Shown in pieces: positions 14,456-18,546 of a stretch of DNA of 18,546 nt (positions are counted from its first letter, which is position 1; every line of letters starts with the position of its first letter). Made by a program: the position numbers and the translations under genes. Source of the DNA: Elusimicrobia bacterium RBG_16_66_12 (GTDB taxonomy: Bacteria > Elusimicrobiota > Elusimicrobia > UBA1565 > UBA9628); the NCBI GenBank assembly GCA_001800005.1, contig MGUL01000074.1:12726-31271 (forward strand). Reading direction: 5' to 3'. The notes beneath the pieces are model-generated. The model was not told where the DNA came from and made no database searches. It saw only the letters and a program-made list of their open reading frames with translations.

Positions 14456-15372
14456 GTCTTCTCGGCCTCGAGCTCGCCGGCGCGGCGGCTGCTGAGCGCG
14501 TCGTCGAGCTGCCGGTCGAGCAGATCCGGCCGAATCCTGAGCAGCCGCGCCGGGATTTCCCGGCGGAGTCTCTCAGGGAGCTCTCGGATTCGATTAAGGA
14601 CCACGGCCTACAACAGCCGATTATCGTACGCGAGGTCCGCGACGCTCAGGGCGCCGTCATCGCCCATGAGCTCATCGCCGGCGAGCGCCGGTTGCGCGCC
14701 CATCAGATCGCCGGGCTTAAGGTCGTCAAGGCGATCGTTCGGCGCGTCGACGATGTCGAGCTGCTGCGCTTAGCTCTTGTTGAGAACCTCCACCGCGAGG
14801 ATCTATCGGCGCTCGATCGGGCGATGTCCTTTTGCCGCTTCCGCGATATGTTCCATAAAGGGAACGTCGAGCAAGCAGCCGTCGCGCTTAAGGTCGCGCG
14901 CTCCGTCGGGTTTTCGCTCGCGAAAATCGGAGAAGCGCCAGAGGCGGTCCGCCAGGTCATCAAGCGTGATGATCTCGACGCGCGGGCAAGCGAGCTTTTA
15001 GCGAGCACATACGGCAAACTCGCCAAGCGCGACTCTGATGAGGCGGCGCAGCGCTTCCTCGGCCGTGCCTCGGCCGCCCCGGTGACTTATGCGCGGCTCG
15101 AGGAGATCCGCGACGAGTATTTCCCGCCGAAGGCGTCGGAGAAGCCGGCGCCGGCCAAGGGAAAGGCCGCGCGGCCAGAGGCCGGCACGTTCCAGACCGG
15201 CGGCGGCTTCTGGAAGAACGGCAAGGGCACTTTATTCCTAAAGCTCGAGCTGCCGGCCGGCGGCGACGACAAAGATGACGACGCCGATAGGGCCGCGCGG
15301 CAGCTCGCCGCCGGCGAGGCTGAGCGCTTCTTCAAGGAGGCGGGCTTCCGCTCCGTGGAGATCCGACTGTAG
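14416..15372 (+). CDS. parB: ParB partition protein (CTPase)
   Basis: 318 aa. A GTG start at 14416, inside the end of parA, is chosen; GGAGG lies 10 bases upstream. The ParB N-domain is clear: VVELPVEQIRPNPEQPRRDFPAESL, then HGLQQPIIVR, ELIAGERRLRAHQIAG (the GERR CTP-binding motif) and LLRLALVENLHREDLSALDRA (ENLHR motif). A helix-turn-helix follows (NVEQAAVALKVARSVGFSLAKI). The C-terminal part is Pro/Ala/Lys-rich, then a small domain with QTGGGFWKNGKGTLFLKLELP. It should load on a parS site and work with the overlapping parA. No canonical parS sequence was recognised in the window. Confidence 0.92.
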   Translation: MSNNEKSERRSSVSLLGLELAGAAAAERVVELPVEQIRPNPEQPRRDFPAESLRELSDSIKDHGLQQPIIVREVRDAQGAVIAHELIAGERRLRAHQIAGLKVVKAIVRRVDDVELLRLALVENLHREDLSALDRAMSFCRFRDMFHKGNVEQAAVALKVARSVGFSLAKIGEAPEAVRQVIKRDDLDARASELLASTYGKLAKRDSDEAAQRFLGRASAAPVTYARLEEIRDEYFPPKASEKPAPAKGKAARPEAGTFQTGGGFWKNGKGTLFLKLELPAGGDDKDDDADRAARQLAAGEAERFFKEAGFRSVEIRL

Positions 15373-15380
15373 GGGGGTTG

Positions 15381-15572
15381 ATGATAAAGCTCACCGTCGC
15401 GGTCGGTGATGAGGCGATCGTCGAGACGCCAAACGGCAAAATCCGCATAAGCACGGCGGATTTCCGAAGCGCGACCTTCATCGAGTTTGAAACAGACAGC
15501 GGCAATAAGGCGACGGTGACTCTCGTTGAGAGTCACATTATCCAAGATCTGCCGGGTGTGGATAGAGACTGA
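15381..15572 (+). CDS. 63-aa hypothetical beta-rich protein
   Basis: The ATG lies 3 bases after a G6 ribosome site and directly abuts an alternative TTG at 15378. It follows parB by 8 bases. The sequence is alternately hydrophobic and probably all-beta (MIKLTVAVGDEAIVETPNGKIRI...FIEFETDSGNKATVTLVES). Its opening is superficially like CsrA, but the CsrA motifs are absent. It is the last gene before the double-arm terminator at 15598. Function unknown. Confidence 0.55.
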   Translation: MIKLTVAVGDEAIVETPNGKIRISTADFRSATFIEFETDSGNKATVTLVESHIIQDLPGVDRD

Positions 15573-15597
15573 TCTTTATTGCGTGCGCTCACCAAAG

Positions 15598-15650
15598 AAG
15601 AAAGCCGCGTATCCTCCCCCTGCTTTACTTCAAGGATGCGCGGCTTTCTT
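15598..15650. terminator. Bidirectional terminator hairpin
   Basis: AAGAAAGCCGCG (15598-15609) pairs perfectly with CGCGGCTTTCTT (15639-15650), with an inner ATCCT/AGGAT helix. The A-rich and T-rich flanks make it usable on both strands: it ends the parAB operon on + and the predicted small RNA on -. Confidence 0.8.
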
Positions 15651-15657
15651 GTTTACT

Positions 15658-15677
15658 GAGGTCAGGCTTGAGTTTCC
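15658..15677. repeat. 20-bp inverted repeat, left arm
   Basis: 19 of 20 bases match the reverse complement of 15804-15823; the shared 15-base core CAGGCTTGAGTTTCC is perfect. The mate lies 126 bp away inside the tRNA-like gene. Confidence 0.9.
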
Positions 15678-15683
15678 GCTACA

Positions 15684-15713
15684 AGTGTAACAGCAAGCCT
15701 TTTCGTGTGTCAA
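15684..15713 (-). promoter_or_regulatory. Sigma-70-type promoter on the minus strand
   Basis: On the minus strand a perfect TTGACA (complement of 15708-15713) is followed after 18 bases by TACACT (complement of 15684-15689; 4 of 6 matches to TATAAT). The predicted start is the G at about 15677, exactly where the segment complementary to the tRNA-like RNA begins. Confidence 0.55.
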
Positions 15714-15756
15714 GTATTTGTCTTTGCTCGTATGCGGGTGGGAGAGAAAAGAAAGG

Positions 15757-15848
15757 GCCCCTTGGTGGGAGTCGAACCCACACCTAGGCCTCGCTGGCTT
15801 TTTGGAAACTCAAGCCTGGCCTCGCTCTTTCCGTAGAGCTTCAAGGGG
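15757..15848 (-). ncRNA. tRNA-like RNA with enlarged anticodon loop
   Basis: Read on the minus strand, all tRNA helices are perfect: acceptor CCCCTTG/CAAGGGG (7 bp), D-arm GCTC/GAGC with an 8-nt loop containing GG, anticodon stem AGGCC/GGCCT (5 bp), a 4-nt variable region, and T-arm GTGGG/CCCAC with loop TTCGACT. The anticodon loop is 27 nt instead of 7 (15791-15817) and contains an inner GGCTT/AAGCC helix. Removing any contiguous 20 nt does not leave a loop with U33, so it is not an obvious decoding tRNA with an intron. CCA is not encoded. A long variable-arm (Leu/Ser/Sec) fold was tried and does not work because no 5-7-5 anticodon arm forms. It is either a repurposed tRNA or a decayed one. 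Confidence 0.6.
15804..15823. repeat. 20-bp inverted repeat, right arm
   Basis: Mate of 15658-15677 (19/20). It covers the base before the anticodon stem, the 5' strand of that stem, and half of the enlarged loop of the tRNA-like RNA. Confidence 0.9.
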
Positions 15849-15993
15849 GCCTCCGCAAGACGACCCCGGAGGCACATTAATGTACCAACATGCTATCGGA
15901 TACGTCTAGACCTAGAAGGTCCCGGGAAGGACCTATTTTTAGGGGCATTAACGAGCCCTTCGCGCGATGCATTCGGGCTCTAGTCGTCACCGC
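15849..15993. other. Intergenic stretch with hairpins
   Basis: No gene is supported. It holds a GCCTCCG/CGGAGGC hairpin (15849-15873) just 5' of the tRNA-like RNA on the minus strand, a 10-bp palindrome ACATTAATGT (15874-15883) that could be an operator, and the terminator-like hairpin at 15917. Confidence 0.5.
15917..15940 (+). terminator. Possible terminator hairpin
   Basis: AGGTCC and GGACCT pair across a CGGGAA loop and are followed by ATTTTT. It lies before the first large non-coding repeat and would isolate that unit from upstream transcription. Confidence 0.5.
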
Positions 15994-16017
15994 GGCCCCG
16001 CTGGGGCCTTGGCGACG

Positions 16018-16396
16018 CCTGGCCTGCGGCCCGGAGAGAGGAGCAGGGCTTTTAAATCTCTCTCTCAGGACTCCGGGGAAGTGATCCGGGCAGGCCTCAC
16101 GTCCGCGGCCTGCGGCCGCGGCGTTCGGTCGGCCGCCCTCCGGGCTGCCCCTTCGGGGCCAGGCGCACTCTCCATAAGTATCCCCCGCGGTTGAACACGA
16201 AGGGCCGATAGGACGAGCTCTCGAGCTCGTCCAGGGGGCTCCGCGCCCCCCCCTTATTCCGCCGGCGCCGGCCGACCCATCACCGATCGCGTCCTCGCTG
16301 CCGCTCGGCGCGACCCTGCGGGCGGCAGCCTACGGCTGCCGTCGGCTTCCCCTTTCCCCTTGGGAACGCCTGCGAGAGAGTAAAACGGCGAGCAGG
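16018..16396 (+). repeat. Large structured non-coding direct repeat, copy 1 (leader)
   Basis: 379 bp, about 97% identical to 17654-18030, with no credible ORF. It is dense in perfect hairpins: CCCGGAG/CTCCGGG (16030-16077) with an inner AGAG/CTCT helix; two mutually exclusive hairpins at 16090-16113 and 16103-16121; a TTCG-capped hairpin near 16148-16157; a 9-bp stem with CTCG loop at 16211-16232; GGGGGC/GCCCCC (16234-16250); CGGCAGCC/GGCTGCCG (16323-16341); TTCCC/GGGAA (16347-16366); and CCTGC/GCAGG (16369-16396). In this copy CCTGGCC at the 5' edge can also pair with GGCCAGG at 16157-16163. It ends 5 bases before the ribosome site of the gene at 16413. A preceding GGCCCC/GGGGCC hairpin (15994-16008) is also present at copy 2. 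No known RNA family was recognised. Confidence 0.85.
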
Positions 16397-16412
16397 CCGC
16401 CAGGAGAAACAA

Positions 16413-16580
16413 ATGCCGAAAGCAGATAAGCTCGACATCACGCCGTCATGGCAGGGGCTCCTTCCCTACTTCTTCCTCGTCTTGGAGCAGGGCGACGCAG
16501 AAGGCCGGAAAATCGCGCGCGAGGAGCTCGCGCGCATGGCGAAAGCCGCGGATCTCTACAACGAGCTCAACGAGAAATAG
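16413..16580 (+). CDS. 55-aa hypothetical protein
   Basis: First gene after leader copy 1; AGGAG lies 6 bases before the ATG. The product (MPKADKLDITPSWQGLLPYF...) continues with a helical, acidic/basic part (EQGDAEGRKIAREELARMAK) and ends ADLYNELNEK. Small proteins with a 'SW.GLLP' opening and an 'EEL.RMA' helix occur on mobile elements, as far as I recall, with no known function. It is followed 8 bases later by the gene at 16589, so the two form a pair. Confidence 0.6.
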   Translation: MPKADKLDITPSWQGLLPYFFLVLEQGDAEGRKIAREELARMAKAADLYNELNEK

Positions 16581-16588
16581 GAGGCAAC

Positions 16589-16762
16589 ATGGCACATCAC
16601 CACGTTTGGAGCTTCGATCGGAGCTGCGGCGCGCGCGTCTGTGACGAGTGCGGCGAGCATAAGGATCTCGCCCGCTGCTACTGCGGATGGTCGCTCTCCG
16701 GCTTTGACGGCCGCGCCGAGCTCGAGGAGCTTGGCGAAGTCATCGACCCCGGAGCGCTTTAG
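16589..16762 (+). CDS. 57-aa small zinc-ribbon-like protein
   Basis: The ATG is preceded by TAGGAGGCAAC, an excellent ribosome site; a longer frame from 16448 is an upstream extension without support. The product begins MAHHHVWSFDRSCGARVCDECGEHKDL and contains ARCYCGWS, giving Cys pairs that could bind one zinc, then an acidic helix (FDGRAELEELGEVID). No family is recognised. It closes the first cargo pair and is followed by the terminator at 16781. Confidence 0.65.
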   Translation: MAHHHVWSFDRSCGARVCDECGEHKDLARCYCGWSLSGFDGRAELEELGEVIDPGAL

Positions 16763-16780
16763 CGCGCTTGGGTCGCCGCG

Positions 16781-16827
16781 AAAAGCCCCGCCAGGGTCTA
16801 GCCCTTAGCCCTGGTGGGGCTTTTTTT
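16781..16827 (+). terminator. Rho-independent terminator of unit 1
   Basis: AAAAGCCCC and CCAGGG pair with CCCTGG and GGGGCTTTT, followed by a T7 run. The sequence after it (TGTGGTCGCG) recurs after the terminator at 18492, marking a shared unit end. Confidence 0.9.
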
Positions 16828-16831
16828 GTGG

Positions 16832-17088
16832 TCGCGCCCCCATCTTCTTCCCGGCCGATCAACGGCGGTCGAATGTTCATTTTTCCCCACCGTACGCTCG
16901 TCGTTCCAGAGTGTTCGTCCTTCCGCTGCGGCATAAACAGGTCCCCCCTCTCGGCGCGGATTTGGCCGCTCCGGGGCCTTGCCCCTGCGCCGGCCGGATC
17001 CGCGGCCGGGGGACCCACCATTTATTCCTCGCGTCAGGATCTCACCTCGGAACGCCTCGGCCCTCCGGGCGTTCGGAGGTGGGAAAAA
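16832..17088 (+). promoter_or_regulatory. Second-type leader; ribosome site inside a hairpin
   Basis: 257 bases without a supported gene. Near the end, CACCTC-G-GAACGCC (17043-17056) pairs with GGCGTTC-G-GAGGTG (17068-17081), 13 bp with one G/G mismatch. The 3' arm contains most of the Shine-Dalgarno GGAGGTGGG of the gene at 17089. An upstream CCGGCC/GGCCGG hairpin (16990-17009) is also present. This leader is not homologous to the 378-bp repeat. Confidence 0.6.
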
Positions 17089-17394
17089 ATGAACGACTCA
17101 ATACCGGCCGGGAAGACGAGGGTGTATGCCGTGTGGGAGTTTCCCGACAATGTCGAGCTGCCGCTCCCCAAAGACTTTTATATGCAGTTTGGCGTGGGGC
17201 CTGACGACGACGGGGGAAGCTATACGGTGGGAGACGCGGGCTCAACGCTGACCGTTACATTCACCAACGGGGTATGGCGATTCCGCGCCGAGTGGGACGA
17301 TCTCGGAGTGACGAACGAGGATGGCTATTGGTTCTCCCCGGCGTTCTTCGACGACGGGGTTGATGAGTGTCAGGATTGGGGAAAGGTGGAATAA
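17089..17394 (+). CDS. 101-aa acidic hypothetical protein
   Basis: The ATG at 17089 is chosen for its strong GGAGGTGGG ribosome site; the long extension upstream runs through the structured leader and is not credible. The protein is acidic and aromatic-rich, probably beta (VYAVWEFPDNVELPLPKDFYMQFGVGPDDDGGSYTVG ... TLTVTFTNGVWRFRAEWDDLGV). There is no signal peptide or membrane segment. Family unknown. Small acidic proteins like this on mobile elements include DNA mimics and anti-defence proteins, but that is speculation. Confidence 0.6.
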   Translation: MNDSIPAGKTRVYAVWEFPDNVELPLPKDFYMQFGVGPDDDGGSYTVGDAGSTLTVTFTNGVWRFRAEWDDLGVTNEDGYWFSPAFFDDGVDECQDWGKVE

Positions 17395-17395
17395 T

Positions 17396-17629
17396 ATGGC
17401 GAAGCGCTCTCAGCAACCGACTGAAAGCTACATCATTTGTGAATGCGGCGAGACTAAAGGCAATCACAAGCGGCCGTGGACTCTCTACGGCCGCGCAACG
17501 GACTTTGGCTGCGAGAAGACGGGTTGCCCCGTCTTCTCACCGGCCCGCCGCCGACATAATGCGGCAGCCTACGCGCGGGGAGAGACTCACCGGCGCGACG
17601 ATGCGCTGTATCAGGCGAGTCTATTGTAG
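17396..17629 (+). CDS. 77-aa Cys-rich small protein
   Basis: The ATG lies 1 base after the previous stop, with AAAGGTGG upstream. It contains CECGETKGNHK and CEKTGCPVF, four Cys with His between, suggesting one zinc site, then a basic Arg/His-rich C-terminal half (PARRRHNAAAYARGETHRRDD). It is similar in style to the zinc-ribbon-like protein at 16589 (short, CxxC/CxC plus KG/EHK), but no direct homology is certain. Confidence 0.6.
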   Translation: MAKRSQQPTESYIICECGETKGNHKRPWTLYGRATDFGCEKTGCPVFSPARRRHNAAAYARGETHRRDDALYQASLL

Positions 17630-17653
17630 CCCGCGCTGATGGCCCCGACGGGG

Positions 17654-18030
17654 CCTGGCCTGCGGCCCGGAGAGAGGAGCTGAGCCTTTAAATCTCTCTC
17701 TCAGGACTCCGGGGAAGTAATCCGGGCAGGCCTCACGTCCGCGGCCTGCGGCCGCGGCGTTCGGTCGGCCGCCCTCCGGGCTGCCCCTTCGGGGCCTGGC
17801 GCACTCTCCATAAGTATCCCCCGCGGTTGAACACGAAGGGCCGATAGGACGAGCTCTCGAGCTCGTCCAGGGGGCTCCGCGCCCCCCTTATTCCGCCGGC
17901 GCCGGCCGACCCATCACCGATCGCGTCCTCGCTGCCGCTCGGCGCGACCCTGCGGGCGGCAGCCTACGGCTGCCGTCGGCTTCCCCTTTCCCCTTGGGAA
18001 CGCCTGCGAGAGAGTAAAACGGCGAGCAGG
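17654..18030 (+). repeat. Large structured non-coding direct repeat, copy 2 (leader)
   Basis: 377 bp, aligned to 16018-16396 with a handful of substitutions and one 2-base deletion in a C-run (8 C in copy 1, 6 in copy 2). The hairpins listed for copy 1 are all retained, except that the long-range CCTGGCC/GGCCAGG pairing has one mismatch here. It is preceded by the GGCCCC/GGGGCC hairpin (17641-17655) and ends 5 bases before the ribosome site of a different gene pair (18049). Confidence 0.85.
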
Positions 18031-18048
18031 ACGCCGGGAGAAAAGAAC

Positions 18049-18171
18049 ATGACAAAAGAGATCCGCGAGGTCTTCGCGAGCGCAGCGTTTGAGGGCTACG
18101 ACGTCCCGGTTTATACCGTCATCCGCACCGTCGAAGTCACCGACGCATCGGTGACTCAGGAGGGCAAATAG
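18049..18171 (+). CDS. 40-aa hypothetical protein
   Basis: First gene after leader copy 2; GGGAG lies 8 bases before the ATG. The product is MTKEIREVFASAAFEGYDVP followed by a short beta-like part (VYTVIRTVEVTDASVTQ). Its stop abuts the next ATG (TAGATG), and the AGGAGG for that next gene lies inside it. It is unrelated to the first gene of unit 1. Function unknown. Confidence 0.5.
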   Translation: MTKEIREVFASAAFEGYDVPVYTVIRTVEVTDASVTQEGK

Positions 18172-18486
18172 ATGGGTAGCATCTGCGCGATGTCCGCGAC
18201 GAACAGACTTGCCGACGTCTTAGCGAAGTTCCTGCTGCCGCAGCTCAAGGCTGAGCTCATCGGCCGGACGATCGTAGATGTCGTGATCGAAAACGAGGAC
18301 CTCTACACCATCAAGGCCGTTGTCACTCTCGACGACGGCGACACGCTAGACGGTCCAAAGCTCGCCGAATACTGCGAGCTCGGCGGCGAAGACAGCATCG
18401 ACGGCTGTGAAATCTACGCCGGCGGCGTAAATATCAAAGACGTGCGCGCCGAATATGGGGCGCGCGGGTGGGAAGACAACATATAG
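18172..18486 (+). CDS. 104-aa acidic hypothetical protein
   Basis: AGGAGG lies 8 bases before the ATG at 18172; an internal ATG at 18190 (MSATNRLADVL) is an alternative. An N-terminal amphipathic helix (NRLADVLAKFLLPQLKAELIG) is followed by an acidic beta-rich part (TIVDVVIENEDLYTIKAVVTLDDGDTLDGPKLAEYCELGGEDS). There is no membrane segment or known motif. It is the last gene of the second leader-driven unit, just before a terminator. Confidence 0.6.
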   Translation: MGSICAMSATNRLADVLAKFLLPQLKAELIGRTIVDVVIENEDLYTIKAVVTLDDGDTLDGPKLAEYCELGGEDSIDGCEIYAGGVNIKDVRAEYGARGWEDNI

Positions 18487-18491
18487 CGACG

Positions 18492-18530
18492 AAAAAGCCC
18501 TCGCCGGGTAAACCCCGGCGGGGGCTTTTT
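18492..18530 (+). terminator. Rho-independent terminator of unit 3
   Basis: AAAAAGCCC and CGCCGGG pair with CCCGGCG and GGGCTTTTT. The flanks (GCGACGAAAAAGCCC before, TGTGGTCGCG after) resemble those of the terminator at 16781, so the unit end is shared although the stem sequences differ. Confidence 0.9.
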
Positions 18531-18546
18531 GTGTGGTCGCGGCGGC

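Larger units (their letters stand above)
15598..15677 (-). ncRNA. Predicted ~80-nt small RNA with 5' antisense segment
   Basis: On the minus strand a promoter (15684-15713) predicts a start at about 15677, and the terminator hairpin ends it near 15598. No ORF fits. The first 20 nt (15677-15658, GGAAACUCAAGCCUGACCUC) are complementary, with one mismatch, to 15804-15823 as read on the same strand, i.e. to the enlarged loop and 5' anticodon-stem strand of the tRNA-like RNA. This is the layout of a trans-acting antisense small RNA. Expression is inferred. Confidence 0.5.

Noticed and set aside
15381..15572. CsrA-like RNA-binding protein
   Set aside because: Only the opening resembles CsrA; the conserved central and C-terminal motifs are missing.
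15757..15848. tmRNA, or a long variable-arm tRNA (Leu/Ser/Sec)
   Set aside because: The T-arm resembles tmRNA, but the acceptor is not GGGGC-like and there is a proper D-arm; no 5-7-5 anticodon arm forms, so a class II fold fails.
16211..16232. parS centromere
   Set aside because: The palindrome present in both leader copies (also near 17847) could be a ParB site, but it does not match the canonical chromosomal parS and fits equally well as an RNA hairpin.
16018..16396. RNase P RNA or group I intron
   Set aside because: A stretch near 16373 (GAGAGAGTAAAACGGCG) slightly recalls an RNase P motif, but the remaining conserved elements are not found; no P7/P3 group I core is seen.
16448..16762. 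104-aa ORF starting at 16448
   Set aside because: The extension overlaps the better-supported 55-aa gene in another frame; TAGGAGG before 16589 marks the real start.
16768..17394. 208-aa ORF starting at 16768
   Set aside because: The first 107 codons run through the terminator and the hairpin leader; the strong ribosome site is at 17075-17083, so the start is 17089.

Overview
This looks like part of a GC-rich, low-copy conjugative plasmid (or plasmid-like element) from a Gram-negative bacterium. It carries an IncQ-type RepC initiator next to an iteron origin, a ParA/ParB pair, and part of a type IV secretion (conjugation) operon. The host is not certain. The PorV-like outer-membrane protein, the FlgD-like C-terminal domain and the repetitive 'AGGVTA-FF' surface protein resemble what is often seen in Elusimicrobiota-like lineages; that is recognition from memory, not a search result.

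Region 1 (1-9483, all +): a tightly packed, largely overlapping operon. VirB8-like protein; secreted tail-fibre-like repeat protein; TylF-like methyltransferase; 44-aa ORF; secreted FlgD-like protein; PorV-like barrel with a helical C-terminal half; a protein in the VirB9 position; VirB10-like protein; 56-aa ORF; VirD4/TraG coupling ATPase; small coiled-coil protein. The unusual point is a surface and outer-membrane module sitting inside the conjugation operon, between the VirB8 and VirB10 genes. VirB4, VirB11 and a relaxase are not in the window.

Region 2 (9484-11855): a small membrane protein behind a near-leaderless promoter, a lipoprotein, RepC, eight phased iterons, an AT-rich segment, and about 300 bp without a convincing gene.

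Region 3 (11855-15572, +): maintenance genes. A 101-aa protein with its own promoter and terminator, then a 125-aa protein, a RadC/JAB-domain protein, two small hypotheticals (one resembling DUF5348), ParA, ParB and a 63-aa protein.

Region 4 (15573-18546): an accessory region with mostly non-coding content. On the minus strand it has a tRNA-shaped RNA with an oversized anticodon loop. Downstream of that on the same strand is a predicted ~80-nt small RNA whose first 20 nt are complementary (19/20) to the oversized loop. It is followed by small-gene units: two near-identical ~378-bp structured non-coding leaders, each ending at the ribosome binding site of a different pair of tiny genes and each unit closed by a similar terminator. 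A middle unit has a different leader with the ribosome binding site buried in a hairpin. The paired RNAs and the duplicated structured leader are the best candidates for something undescribed.
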